NCBI RefSeq assembly: GCF_019320115.1
Contig: NC_089584.1
Coordinates: 71,393,533-71,457,532 of the forward strand
Direction of reading: 5' to 3'
Source: Miscanthus floridulus
Taxonomy: Eukaryota; Streptophyta; Magnoliopsida; Poales; Poaceae
DNA length: 64,000 nucleotides
In this document: piece after piece, positions 51,476 through 63,314 of the stretch
Layout: each line of letters begins with the position of its first letter
Numbering within the stretch: the first letter of the stretch is position 1
Made by a program: the position numbers and the translations under genes
The notes under the pieces: model-generated
Database searches by the model: none
Seen by the model: the letters and a program-made list of their open reading frames with translations, nothing else
What the model was told of the DNA's origin: nothing

Positions 51476-54400
51476 TATAACACCCTAAAATTTGTCTCTT
51501 TTGAAATAGAGCTAAAATGATTTATTTATGAATTTTTGTGCACATGAAATATAGGAAAAATAAAAATTTTCATTAATTTAAAATTCATCATAAGGTAGTA
51601 ACATGTGTGAGCATACATGCTGTTGCGTTTTATTTATTGTGATGAATGGTGTTGATCCAAACTCCAAAGTAATTTGGAACGTTTTTTAAAAGGGTTTGAA
51701 AATGGCTTTGAAATAAAAGAAAATTAGAAAAATAAAAGTATTTTTAAAGTTGTAAAGTTTATCTTGGAAAGTCTAACAAAATTGTCCATTTTTATTTGAA
51801 TAGGGAAGTATATTTGAAACTATACTTGAATTTGATTTGGAATTTGGCTTGGGATTTGAAAACTAGAATTTGAAAATTTTGATTTTCTCCCTTTTCAGCC
51901 TAGCCCTAGGAACTGGCCCAGCCTCTTCTTCCTTCTCTTCCTAGCTTTGGCCTACTCGGTGGCCTGATCCTTTCCTCTCCGCCGGCCCAGCTTCCTCTTC
52001 CCTCCCATGCTTGGCCTAGCTCGCGCCTCTCTTTTCCTTCCTCCTGCGCACGGCCTGCGGCCTAGCCCCCCTCCTTTCCCTTCCTTCTTTTCCTCCTGCA
52101 CGGCCTGCCCAGCAATCAGACCGCTGCTCTGCGCCCTCCCTCCATGTCGCTCTACACATGCACCACGCAGCCTAGCTCGTCCTGCCCCCACAACACCCGC
52201 ACGCGCCGCTCCCTTCTCCCTCGCTGCGAGCCGGGACCCACTCGTCAGCGCTCTTTCCTTCCTTCCCCATCCTCCCCTTCCTTCTTCAATGCCGATGATG
52301 GCGCATGCCAAGACGGCAAGACGCCGCGCCCACACCAAGCATGGAAAGTGGCCAATCACCCTAGCACCCCACTTCCCTTCCATCTATAGCGCCCGTCCGG
52401 CCTTTAAAGCCCCAAACCGAGTGCTCCTTCTCCCCTTTCCTCTGTCCGCGCTCACGCTCACCAGTCGCCGCCGCAATTCATCATTTCGGCGCTCCAATCC
52501 ACGTCACCGATGCCACCCAGAGCTTCACCGTGACCCGACGTAGCCTTAGATCGCCGCCGCCATTGAACCACCCCTTCAAAGGCCTTCCAAACGCCGCAAC
52601 CACCTCCATACGAATCACGGTGAGCTCCTGAACCCCCTCGTCCCCATTCTTGTCGAGTTTAGCACCTTAGAATGCCGAAACGGCGAACTTCCAAGCTGCC
52701 TACAATGGCACCACCGCGGAACGCCACCCTGATGTGATCCTCATCCCCGTTCGGTACCCTAACAAGTTCGCAAGCACCTGTAGATCGCATTCGTGTGGTT
52801 AGTTTGTCTCAGGACGGTCCATAACATCATCCCGACATTCACCGCTGAGCTTGGCTCATCGCCGACAATGGAGGGCTCACCACTGGCGTAAAGCAACAGC
52901 GGGGGAATCACCCGATCACACGGCGCCATCGGATCTGTTCTGCATGGCTGGGATTATATCATACCGTGTGGGGGTGCAACCGGTCCATGCGAGCCATGGA
53001 CTCGGTCCACAACGCTGGTCAGCGCGCGCCCACCGCATGCGTGGTGCACCGCGCCAACCGTGTACCGCCACATGTCCGACTGGTCAATAGACGCGGTCAA
53101 CCCGCAGTCAAGCCATGCGTATTTTGCAGAAAAACCCCTATGTTTTAGGTAAATCAACCCGCAATCCAAATCAAATCAAAGTAATTTCTGTTAGGTCATG
53201 TTTTCTTCTGTTTTAGTCCCTGCAGTTTCCATAAATAGTGTGCGCAGTCCAAAATCCTTGAAAATTCATATTTTAATTGTTTTAATTCAAAAATGAGTTC
53301 AAGTTATTTACATAAATGCCACTGAACCTTATTTCATACGTAACTTTTGCATTTTAAGTCCGATTTGACCCGTTTGAATTGCGTTAGGACTGTATTTACA
53401 TTTTCTATGTGTTTGTACTACTGTTAGGCATGTTTTTAATATTTGAGATTCATGGGTAGATTTAATTTATTATTTAACTAAAGAAAAACTTATTTAAATC
53501 ATAACGTATTCATTTTAACTCCGAAATAGTCCGTTCAAGTTGCGTTAGATTCATAACGATGAGACCTAAGCATTAGTATCGTTGTTTACTATATTACTAT
53601 TTTAGAAAAATCATGGTTTAAATCATATCTTGATTAATAATTATGCAACTGGATTTCATAAATAAAATACGATTTGTTTTACTTTAAGTTTATAATTCAA
53701 ATCTAAAATTGACTTAATTCAATCTATATTATTTATAAAATATCTTATATATATGAATTTATATAGTAAAAATAAATGAAGCCTATAGTTTTCTTTTCCA
53801 CGTATAAAGCAAATCTCTCAGTAGTGGTATCTTTTCAACCATATCTCTGATTAGCGTGCTTCTCGCGACTGTGTGTTCGTAGCGATACGTAGAATCGTGT
53901 TTCAATCTCTTTTACTTATTTTTCTATGATTGGTGTACTATTCTGATATAGATGCAATTGTATGCTATGCATGTATGTGGATGGATGTTTCTGTGGTGTT
54001 CTACGATTACATCCAGTCGATGAGATATACGTGGTGATCCAGAAGAAGGAGAAGGATGTTGAAGATTAAAGCTTACCGAAGGATCGGTGTGTAAGGCAAG
54101 TATAGCATGAGACCATCCTCGATACCTATTCACATTTAATCACTTAATTCATATTGCATGTGTCTACCTTGTTGCCAATAAGGATATCCTAGATACTTGA
54201 TATCTTGTACCTTGATACCTTTGGGATATTGCATTGGGTAGTTTTTGCTAGTGCTTAACCAAAACCATGATCTTGTAACTTGACTAATGGTATATGCAAT
54301 AAACATTAAAATATGATTTTTTAGTAACATGGAAACAAGGGGCTAGAGTGTTTAGTTACTTTCTAAATGCTCTAGATTCCTCTCCCTAAGGACTTATCTG

Positions 54401-55328
54401 TAAGTGATTATCCGGGATTTACAATACAGCTGTGAGGGCTATATGGCTCTGGCTTTAGCTCAGTATAAGGACCTTTTCTAGCTTGTTAGTGGTTACCTTT
54501 ATGGCGCAAGAGGGGCTCCAATGGGTATGATCTTGGCCTGCTAAGAGGGTGCACTTTGTTAGTCACTCCTTGGAGGGGGGGTTCATGCTTATTGATAGGA
54601 AAACCTTAGCAGCCCTAACTTGTTAGACAAACCTTTGAAAGGCTTCATAGTGAACCCTACTGATCTTCCTTGGAAGTGGGTCAAGAGATTAGCTACCTTG
54701 GGCGAAAGGGTAAATCACGACTCACAGTAAAAATGTACAACCTCTGCAGAGTGTAAAACTGTTATAACAACCGTGCTCACGGACACGAGCGGCCTTGGAC
54801 CCTTATGGAATAGAGATGATCACTAGTGGATAATTGTACTAATGATTAATTGTTTATGCTATTCATTATTCATGTTTACCAGATCATGTGTTTATGGGCT
54901 TTTGGATAAACTTGTTGCCAACCAATTGCTAAAATTATGATAATCAAAAGCTAATCGCAGTTAAACCAGTGTTAGCCTTTTGAGCCTCATGAACCCCATG
55001 ATATATTTGTTAAGGACGACATGTACTTATGCTTTCTTTACTTTTCTGTACTTTGGATAAAAATCCTAGATAGGTACCAGATTGCTAGTCTAGAGAAGTT
55101 AGGCTTGTGGTCAACCAGTCAGTCGTCCCTATGGATTTAGAGTCTTCGCCTAAAGCTCGGGGTTATCTTTCCACTGTCTTTGCTCGGAGTTAATTCTTTA
55201 TACTAATACATTATGTATTTAAGCATTGTCTATTGATATTACCCTTATTTGTGGCTATATGTGAGATTTGACTTCCTGGGCTCACATATAATGTGTATCT
55301 GGTTTTGTTCTTAAAACCTGGTGCTACA
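51476..55328 (+). mobile_element. 3' LTR of the deleted chromovirus, 3,853 bp
   Basis: It starts TATAACACCCTAAAATTTG (the usual TG changed to TA) after the polypurine tract and ends AAAACCTGGTGCTACA at 55328. It has the plan of long grass gypsy LTRs: an AT-rich start, a GC-rich gene-like block at 51.9-53.1 kb and an AT-rich remainder. The long frames in the GC-rich block (for example 52007-52543) are Pro/Ser/Arg-rich on both strands and not supported as genes. Confidence 0.75.
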
Positions 55329-55336
55329 GTATGCTA

Positions 55337-55428
55337 CTCCACCTATTCCAAATTATAGGACATTTGACCTTTTTAAATATATTGTTTACTATGTATCTCG
55401 ATGTGATGTATATCTAAGTGCATATCCA
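55337..55428 (+). mobile_element. Stowaway-like MITE, left-end fragment
   Basis: CTCCACCTATTCCAAATTATAGG followed by 'catttgacctttttaaatat' resembles the left half of grass Stowaway elements. No matching right end was found, and the sequence changes at about 55428. Confidence 0.5.
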
Positions 55429-56060
55429 TAGGCGGACCTAGGGGTATTCCTGGGAGTTCTTAGGAATAGCCAACTTTTTATGTACTTTTAGGTATATATG
55501 TATGTATACTTATACATAAAAATGTATAATGAAGTATTATCTAATATTTTCATTGATTTTAGCCCACAACAACCTATATCGGCTTGGCTCCCAACCTCTC
55601 TTCTCAAGCTTAGAGTTGGACCATATTCGTTGTCAACTTAATTCGTACATTACTGATATGTGCATTGATGAAAGGTTTAGAAGTGTGAGAAGTCTTTGCT
55701 GAGTTTTCCATTAAGCTTGTTGAAATAAAGAAGCATCTTTTACATGAAGATGTTTACAAGCTTCTCAAATTGGTGCTAGTGCTTCTAATAGCAACCGCTA
55801 GTGTTGAAAGAGTACTTTTTTTATGAATTATGTGAAATTAGAAAATAAGTTTGGGATCAATATTTCAATGATTGCTCGGTTACATTTATTGAGCAGGAGT
55901 TCTTTCTACAAGTTAAGGACAAAGACTATCATCAACCCCATGAAGAATGGCAAAGTTAAAGCAATGTTATAGTATTTTGTAAGTTCTTTTTATTAGTTTG
56001 TTTCATGCATATCTTAGATCTAAACATTTTCTTATTTGTCTATTTTTATGACTTTAATTA
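55429..56060 (+). pseudogene. hAT transposase remnant (C-terminal dimerisation region)
   Basis: Interrupted frames read 'LVEIKKHLLHEDVYKLLKL', 'IATASVERVL' (about 55790-55815), 'MNYVKLENKFGINISMI' (about 55830-55875) and 'ARLHLLSRSSFYK'. The ATASVER segment is the signature of the hAT family dimerisation domain. At least five stops and frameshifts are present, and the N-terminal part is absent apart from a terminal-like 'ggcggacctaggggtattcc' at 55432. Confidence 0.65.
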
Positions 56061-56215
56061 TCGGTAACTATCGGAAATCTATACCCGGGTATCCGAGCCA
56101 AAGGATTAATGAGTGTCATGTCGCCTCATCCGATGGTTAAGGATGCAACTATGGCCTTGTTTGACCCCCAGGGGCCAGGCCATGCCTCGTCTAACTCTGA
56201 GGACTAGGTTTCTAC

Positions 56216-56365
56216 CTCATCCGACCCCAAGGCATGGGCTCCAACTTTGGGGACAAGGTTTCCACCTCGTCTGACCCCAAGGCGTGGGCTCTGACTCCGG
56301 GAACAAGGTTTTTGCCTCATCCGACCCCAAGGCATGGGCTCTGACTCGTTCGGTCCCACGGGGAG
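56216..56365 (+). repeat. 50-bp tandem repeat in the Tat-like LTR
   Basis: GACCCCAAGGC occurs at 56223, 56273 and 56323, a period of exactly 50 bp. Less similar copies flank it on both sides. Confidence 0.9.
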
Positions 56366-56963
56366 GGCTCTACCTTGTCCTACCCCTGAGGGTCAGATTT
56401 CGTCTCACTCGACCCCTAGGGCGAGATTTCTGCCTCGCCCGTTCCCTGGGGGTCGGATTTGCTACCGGACAAAAGTAGTGGCCCTAGGATGGGACCCGAA
56501 CCACTTCAACCACTACGGCGTGGAGGTGCATGCCTGGGAGCACGTATCGAACGTGTCCTGATGCGACTAACGGTCGCATTAGGCCATGCTAGGAGACTCA
56601 CATCGCTCACCGCGTCAACAGGCTAGCATTGTGCGGCCAACTCCCTACCTGACCACCGTCCAACATTAGTCAGCTAACGTCAGCTGACTAGCACTGTACC
56701 ACCAGTTTGCTGTATGACGTTTGTCAGGGGACCCTTTGACCATTCCATCTGCTCGGATGGGACGGAAGACAAGAATGGTGCACGACACCCGCATGTATGC
56801 TGCAGCGCCAACGGGACCTTGGTGCGACGCCACTGCCAACAAGATCTACATGGTCAGCGGGACCCACACAAAGAGGAGGACGGCACACCCGCGGGAGCCT
56901 TATTTCTCTTTCTTTTTCCCTCTTCCCTTCTCTTGGTCTCTGGTATCCTATTCTCTCCCCTTG

Positions 56964-56973
56964 GTCTATAAAA
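56964..56973 (+). promoter_or_regulatory. TATA box of the Tat-like LTR
   Basis: CTATAAAAGG is followed by a purine-rich leader, the normal position of an LTR promoter. Confidence 0.65.
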
Positions 56974-57257
56974 GGGAAGGCAGGGCACCATTCAGAGAGA
57001 GAGGGATCGATCGACCGATAGATCAAGCAGTAGAAGCATCGAGCAATCGAACCATAGAGACTTGGAAGCTCCTTCCTCTCTCGCCAGTTTATAACCCCCT
57101 ACTACAAACTTAGTGCTAGTAACACGAGCAACATGAAACTAGATATAGGGACATTTGGCCTGAACCAGTATAATCCTTGTGTCCTCTTAGCACACCATCT
57201 GAGCTAGACACGCAATAATACAAATTTACTTGTTGGTGTTTACATGAAACATCGACA

Positions 57258-57277
57258 GTTGGCACACTAGGTAGGGG
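57258..57277 (+). promoter_or_regulatory. Primer binding site of the Tat-like element
   Basis: GTTGGCACACTAGGTAGGGG adjoins the LTR end and resembles the TTGGCGCGCTAGGTAGGGG-type site common in grass Tat elements. The tRNA is not assigned here. Confidence 0.65.
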
Positions 57278-57313
57278 CCTTTTGCATGTTTCAACATCAA
57301 CACCAGGCCTCGG

Positions 57314-59402
57314 ATGGCTAGTGATGACATCACCTGGGTCTTGGGCGCGCACGTGCGCTTTGGGGACCTAGACTTCATCATCACGATGGAGGGTGAGCTG
57401 GCGTGGGCACCCATTGTCATTCAGCCTCTACACTCTACCAGCCTCGATGTGATCACCGAGGTGCTCGAGGAGCTATGGCTGCATGCGTCGGAGGCCCGCG
57501 CCCCTAGGAGTAGCTAGCTCCTCGATGTCGACTATGGGAGGTTGGAGCATCAGATCGGTGTCTTCCTAGGACCCCAACCATCCCGTGAGGGCCTATGCCA
57601 CCTCACCTTCTTGTTCACCAACATCATGGCACAACTTACTGAGGGAGAGATGCTCTCCCCAGAATACCTCTTCTAGAGTGCCTCGACAGTGCTCCCGTTC
57701 AGTCTCTGCAACGCCGTAGAGACCGTTGGCCACCTTGTGGCGCAACGCATGATTCCATCCCTAGCAAACGATGAGTTCATGGGGGTGATCGAACATGTTG
57801 TGGAGTCTTTCCATGACCTTCTCACAGAGGAGCCGGAGTCACCCTCTGGCTCTGACTCCAGCAGGGGAGCCATCACCCCTCTCATGAATATTGTATGACA
57901 GGTATCCCCAAGGGACACATCAAAAGCATCAATGAGGAGGAGGCTACCCTGACGAATGACCTCGACGATGAGGTCAAGGGAGATACAGGAGCCCCACCCT
58001 GCCTACGGGTGGAGCAGCTAAAGGCCCGGTGCCTAGATCTTGAGGAAGAGCGACTCCAGCTTGAGCAAGAATACGTGGAGCTCGATCGTGAGATCGAGCA
58101 CCTTAGAGATAGGGGGCATGCATGTGCCATGGCCAGCGACATGAACCGAACGATTAAGCGCTCCCGCACTTCACCCGGGCAAGCCAGAACATCGATGCTA
58201 TGGTAGCCTTGTTTAGGGGGCTTCCGGTGCCTGCGACGCTCGAGGATCGATGGTCCACCATGAGATTCACACTCTGCTCGAGCATGTGTCTATATAGCAG
58301 GTCGAGAGCTCACTGTCTTAGTGATGGGAGCTTGATGCCAGTTAGCGCACACCCTCAGTGTGACCCGACAAGGACGCATTAGTTCACTAGGCGCCGCACG
58401 GCGGTAGGCCATGCATCACGGTTCCGGTGTAGGAGCGTTTCGGCCGCAACCATGACGCGCGTGACACCCTCGATGCCCGTAGGCATACCTACAGCGATGC
58501 GGGGGAGGGGGCTAGCCACAGTTACCACCCTTGACAGGGCAGATGCTATGACCATGAGGAAGACTAGAGTCATAGCCCCAAACCAATGGGGCTGCAGGCC
58601 TTTGGTTGGCATATCCTTAAGGCAATGCTCCCGCCCCGATACCACCCATAGACTAATATCCCAAAGTACTCTAGGGAAACAAACCCCGGCTTGTGGCTCG
58701 AGGACCATAGGCTTGCTTGCCGGGCCAGTGGTGTAGTCAGTGATGACTTCGTCATCCGCAATCTCCCCCTGTTCCTGGCCGACTCGACGCGATCATGGCT
58801 AGAGCACCTTCCACCCAACTATGTTCAGAGTTGGGCAGACCTGAAACAAATCTTCACGGGGAACTTCCAAGGCACTTATGTGTGCCCTAGGAACCTCTAG
58901 GACTTGAAGAACTACCAATAGAAGTTAGGAGAGACTCTCCGTGAGTACATCCGATGCTTCTCTTGGCAGTGCAACGAGCTCCCCAATGTCGCCGATGCCG
59001 ACATCATTGGATCCTTCTTATCAGGGACCACCTGCGAGTCTCTGGTCCATAAGTTGGGATGTAAGAGCCCATTGACTACCAAGGAACTCCTCGACATCAC
59101 GACCAGCCACGCTTCCGGCGAGGAGGCAGTTAGAGCAATTTTTTATCGCTCCAGAGGCAAGACAAAGCGGGATGAGGATGCCGATGAAGGCCCCTCCAAC
59201 CATTCGAATAAGAAGAACAACTAGAAAGGGTGCGGGGCTCGCTCGTGGCCGTCGCCGAGCAAAAAGTCGATCGAGCGCTGGCCGAGGGCACCCCCGATCA
59301 CTTCAATAAGCCACTCGAGGGGCCATGCCCAAATCACGCCTTCCCCATCAAACACATGTACAAGGACCGCTCCCTCATGAAGCGCTTCTTCACTAGCGGC
59401 TA
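57314..59402 (+). pseudogene. Tat-like gypsy gag region, multiply broken
   Basis: The first part (57314-57898) is an N-terminal gag-related region with stops at 57515-57517 and 57674-57676. A coiled-coil-like part follows at 57895-58206 ('LDLEEERLQLEQEYVELDRE'). The gag core is at 58700-59200: 'DFVIRNLPLFLADSTRSWLE', 'WADLKQIFTGNFQGTYV', 'FLSGTTCESLVHKLG' and 'ASGEEAVRAIF', with stops near 58898 and 58918. The C-terminal 'CPNHAFPIKHMYKDRSLMKR' ends at about 59402, where the next copia LTR begins. Protease and pol are not in the window. Confidence 0.75.
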
Positions 59403-59414
59403 AAAGCTCTAGTT

Positions 59415-61171
59415 TGGTTTTGGTGAATTGATGAAACCCTAAGTGCTAACCTAGTTTATCAAGTGATCATGAGATAGGTAGCACACTCCAAGTTGCGAAG
59501 CAAACAAAGATCATAGCATGATGAAGATGATGCCATGGTGATGATCAAGTGCTTGAACTTGGAAAGAAGAAAGAAAAAAACAAAAAACTCAAGGCAAAGG
59601 TATAAACCATAGGAGCTATTTTGTTTTGGTGATCAAGACACTTAGAGAGTGTGATCACATTTAGGTTTGATAGTCGTACTATTAAGAGGGGTGAAACTCG
59701 TATCAGAATGCGGTTATCAAAGTGCCACTAGATGCTCTAACTCATTGCATATGCATTTAGGATCTAGTGGAATGCTAATACCCTTGAAAATGTTTGTGAA
59801 AAATATGCTAACACATGTGCACAAGGTGATACACTTGGCGGTGGGCACATTTGTGCAAGGGTGAAGATGTTAGAGGTGAAATGGAGTTGGTCGTAAAGAT
59901 ACTGGCGTCGGTCAACTGACCGGATGCTGGGTCGCTCAGTGACCGGATGCTGAAGGGCTGCATCCAGTCATGTTGTCGGTCAGCACAGTAAGAAGTCACA
60001 GTGTGACCGGATGCTTACAGGGTCCGGTCGACAAAAATCGGTTTTGGAACCTTACTGTAAACGACCGGACGCAGGGTGTTCAGCGTCCAGTCAACCCAGA
60101 AGCAGTGTCCGGTCAAGACTGATGACCATTGAAGTCGGGACACGTGGCTGACTACGAGTGACCAGACGTTGGGGGCTCAAGGTCCGGTCAACTGACCGGA
60201 GCGTCCGGTCAGCCCACGTTATGCCCAGTGAAGGGGTATAATGGCTCTATTTTATGGGGGCTTCTATTTAAGCCCTATGGCCAGCTGTAGCTCACCACTC
60301 TTGGCCATTTTCATTGACATAGTAACCTTGTGAGCTTAGCCAAAGCCCTCCCACTCATCTCCATCATTGATTCATCATCTTTGTGAGATTGGGAGAGAAT
60401 CCAAGTGCATTGCTTGAGTGTTTGCATCTAGAGGCACTTGGTGTTCGTGTTTTGTTGCGGGATTCACTTGTTACTCTTGGTGGTTGCCGCCACCTAGATG
60501 GCTTGGAGCAGCGAGGATCGTCGAGCGGAGGGTGGTGATTGTCTCCAGCTCCGATCATGGTGATTGTGAGGGGTTCTTGACCTTTCCCCGGCGGAGAGCC
60601 AAAAGGTACTCTAGTGGATTGCTCGTGGCTTGTGTGATCCTCATCTTGTGTTGGTTGTGTGGCACCCTATTGAGAGTTTGGCGTGTGATGACAATTAGCG
60701 CGTGAACCTCCAAGTGAGTGAATCGCCACAACGAGTAGCTTGCCGGCAAGCAAGTGAACCTCGGTAAAAATCATTGTGTTCATCCTTTGATTCTGAGGTA
60801 ATTGGTGTTCATTGTTATTCACTCTTGTGATTGATTGGTTCCTTCATCTACACGGCGGTATAACTTTCTTGATCACTCTCTTTATATTACCGCAAACTAG
60901 TTGTCAAGCTCTTTAGTGTAGTTAGTTGTGAGAGCTTGCTTGCTTGGTGTGGCTCTTTAGTTAGCCTTTGAGAGCACACTAACATAGAGTAGTGTCATAG
61001 CCAGTGTGAGAATAGATTCTACCTAAACTAGGATTGTGATAGGTGGCTTGTATTTTGAGTAGGCTAGCGCAACACTTGCTTCACCTCATAATTGTCTAAC
61101 CCTTTTGTTAAGTGTTGTTGTAGAAATTTTTATTAGGCTATTCACCCCCCTCTAGCCATTAGGACCTTTCA
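59415..61171 (+). mobile_element. 5' LTR of a copia element, 1,757 bp
   Basis: It begins TGGTTTTGGTGAATTGATG and ends AGGACCTTTCA directly before the primer binding site. 59900-60230 contains about ten degenerate copies of GACCGGACGCT in both orientations. It interrupts the Tat-like gag. Frames inside the LTR (for example 60418-60705) are not supported as genes. The target-site duplication cannot be checked because the right end lies outside the window. Confidence 0.8.
60259..60270 (+). promoter_or_regulatory. Possible TATA box of the copia LTR
   Basis: GCTTCTATTTAAGCC lies after the motif-rich block and before a leader beginning around 60295. Confidence 0.4.
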
Positions 61172-61173
61172 AG

Positions 61174-61186
61174 TGGTATCAGAGCC
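61174..61186 (+). promoter_or_regulatory. Primer binding site (initiator-Met tRNA type)
   Basis: TGGTATCAGAGCC is the exact canonical site, 2 bp after the LTR end. Confidence 0.92.
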
Positions 61187-61228
61187 AAGGTCACTATTAT
61201 TTGAGGCTTAACAACCTTCGGTGTTAAA

Positions 61229-63301
61229 ATGGCTCAAATCAACAACACCAAGAAGCCACCCCAATTTGATGGCTCAAATTATTCTTATTGGAAGTCAAAG
61301 ATGATCACACATATCAAGTCAATCAATAGAAAGGTGTGGAAGGTGGTAGAAACCAAAATTAAGATTGATGATCCGGAAAATCCCACCATGGCTGAAGAAG
61401 TGCTTCTACAAAATAATGACATTGCTCTAAGTGCCATTCATGATGCAATTGATGTGAGAACATTTGAGCAAATCAAGAATATTGAGATGGCTCATGAAGC
61501 TTAGAAGAAATTGGAAGAATCATTTGAGGGCACTCAAGTCGTGAAGGGTGCAAAGGCATATATTCTCAAAGAGAAGTTTGCAAGCTTCAAGATGAAGGAA
61601 GATGAGAGTGTGCTAGACATGTTCCATTGGATGGAAGTGATTGTCAATGATCTCAAAGCACTTGGTGAGAAGATAGAGGACAAGGACTTCTCCAATAAGT
61701 TCTTGAGATGTTTGCCCATAAGATTTGGCATGTTGGTCACCTTACTAGTGAGGACCGGTTTGAACACAATGACATCAAACCAAATCTTGGGAGATATCAT
61801 GACCGATGATGCATATAGAGACGATGATGAGAAGGAAGAAAAGAGGGAGAAGAAAGATGAGAAGAAGGATGACAAGAATAAGAGTGTGGCATTCAAGGCC
61901 ACATCATCCAAGGGTAAAGCTAAACAAGAAACATCAAGTGAAGAGGATGATTCATGGGATGATGATGATGATGAGAAGATGGCTTTCTTTGTCAAAAGAT
62001 TTGGCAAGTTCATGGTGAAGAAGGGCTACCGTGCAAGAAGAAAGAAATCTTCACCCAAGAACAAAAAAGAGTCAAGAAGGTGCTTCAAGTGTGGAAGCAA
62101 AGATCATCTTGTCGCCCAATGCCCATACAATAGCGACAATAATGATGACAACAAGAAGAACAAGAAGGACAAAAAGTAAAAGAAAGAGAAGAAGGATAAG
62201 ATGGCCTTCAAGAAGAAGAAGGGTGGTTCATATGTAGTCACTTGGGATAGTGATGCTTCATCAAGTGACGATGATGATGATAGTGATGACAACAAGATCA
62301 CCAAGAAGAAGGTTCTTGCAAGCATTGCTATAAATGAGAAGCCTTCTCTCTTCGAATCTTCATCATGCTTCATGGCTAAGGCCACTAAGGTACAATCTTG
62401 TGATGATGAAAGTGATGAAGAATATGATGATGATAATGAACATGAAAATGAAAATGATAGTGATAGTGATAATGATGAACCTACTAAGGATGAATTATTT
62501 GACATGCTAGAAGATGCTAAAGAACACTTTGACATTAAGAGAAGGGAATGCAAGAGCTTGAATAAGGAGGTAAAAGCCCTAAAGCAAGCCCTTGATGAGC
62601 TCAAAGCAACTCATGAGAAGCTAGAGGAAGCCCATGAGAAGCTTGGCAAAGCTCACAAAAAGCTTGAAAAAGCTCATTCTTCTTTGCTTAATAAAAAGAA
62701 GCATGTTGAAACTTGCAATATAGGCTTAACTTGTGATATGTTTGATGATTCATTATCTATGCCTATCATTGTTGCTCCCACTAACCCTTCTTGTAGTACT
62801 TCCACCTCCACCTCATCTAGTAGTGATGATCTCACTTGTGATGCCTCACTAGTGGTTGAGAATGAGAACCTCAAGAAGGAGGTCAACAAGCTCACTCACA
62901 CCTTAGCTAAGGCTTATGGTGGTGAGGACCACTTGCTTATGTGCTTGGGTAGCCAAAGAGCTTCTCTCTATAAAGAGGGATTGGGCTACACCCCCAAGAA
63001 AGGCAAGGCGGCCTTTGCTCCTCACAAGACTAGTTTTGTGAAGAACAATGGTCGGTTTTATACTAGTTGCAAGCAAGTTGGTCATGTAGAGCAAAAATGC
63101 ATGAATAAGAAATCACAAGCTAATGTATCCTCAATTAAGATTAATTCTTTCTATGTGCTTACTAAGGGTACAAATGGTGTGAAGGCTAAGTTCATTGGTA
63201 AACCATGGATGGGCTCAAAGAAGAAAGCCATTTGGGTACCAAAGAGCCTCATGACTAACCTTCAAGGACCCAAGCAAGTTTGGGTACCTAAAAAGAATTG
63301 A
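61229..63301 (+). pseudogene. Copia gag with zinc knuckle, acidic region and coiled coil
   Basis: A single frame from ATG 61229 ('MAQINNTKKPPQFDG') to TGA 63299-63301 is interrupted by only two stops: TAG at 61502-61504 (probably TGG originally) and TAA at 62177-62179. The gag core spans about residues 1-200, then a Lys/Glu/Asp-rich stretch, the knuckle 'CFKCGSKDHLVAQC' (CX2CX4HX4C, near 62080), an Asp/Ser-rich stretch (62240-62500), a heptad-like coiled coil with 'ATHEKLEEAHEKLGKAHKKL' (near 62610-62680) and a second Cys/His cluster ('CKQVGHVEQKC', near 63070). The C-terminus is the family-typical 'VWVPKKN'. Gag forms the virus-like particle. Confidence 0.85.
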
Positions 63302-63314
63302 TCTTCTTTTGTAG

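Larger units (their letters stand above)
47930..55328 (+). mobile_element. Internally deleted chromovirus (gypsy) with 3.85-kb 3' LTR
   Basis: From left to right: a short 5' LTR remnant, PBS, a degenerate CCHC-bearing region, gag, protease, then directly the last part of a chromodomain, polypurine tract and 3' LTR. RT, RNase H and integrase are absent. The ends of the 5' LTR remnant (GGGGTGTTACA) and of the 3' LTR (CTGGTGCTACA) differ, so two related elements may be combined here. Confidence 0.75.
56112..57257 (+). mobile_element. 5' LTR of a Tat-like gypsy element
   Basis: The LTR ends ACATCGACA at 57257 directly before a primer binding site. The left limit is approximate. It contains a 50-bp tandem repeat, a TATA box (56966) and a leader with 'gagagagaggg'. 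The frames at 56714-57113 on both strands lie in LTR leader and are not credible genes. Confidence 0.7.

Noticed and set aside
51952..52543. 143- and 178-codon frames on opposite strands
   Set aside because: They lie in the GC-rich block of the 3.85-kb LTR; both strands open through composition, no domain.
56714..57113. Frames in the Tat-like LTR leader
   Set aside because: They span the TATA box and leader of the LTR, with no conservation that I recognise.
61534..62604. Ser-rich minus-strand frames of 159-166 codons
   Set aside because: Antisense of the Lys/Glu/Asp-rich gag; Ser/Phe runs mirror GAA/GAT repeats.
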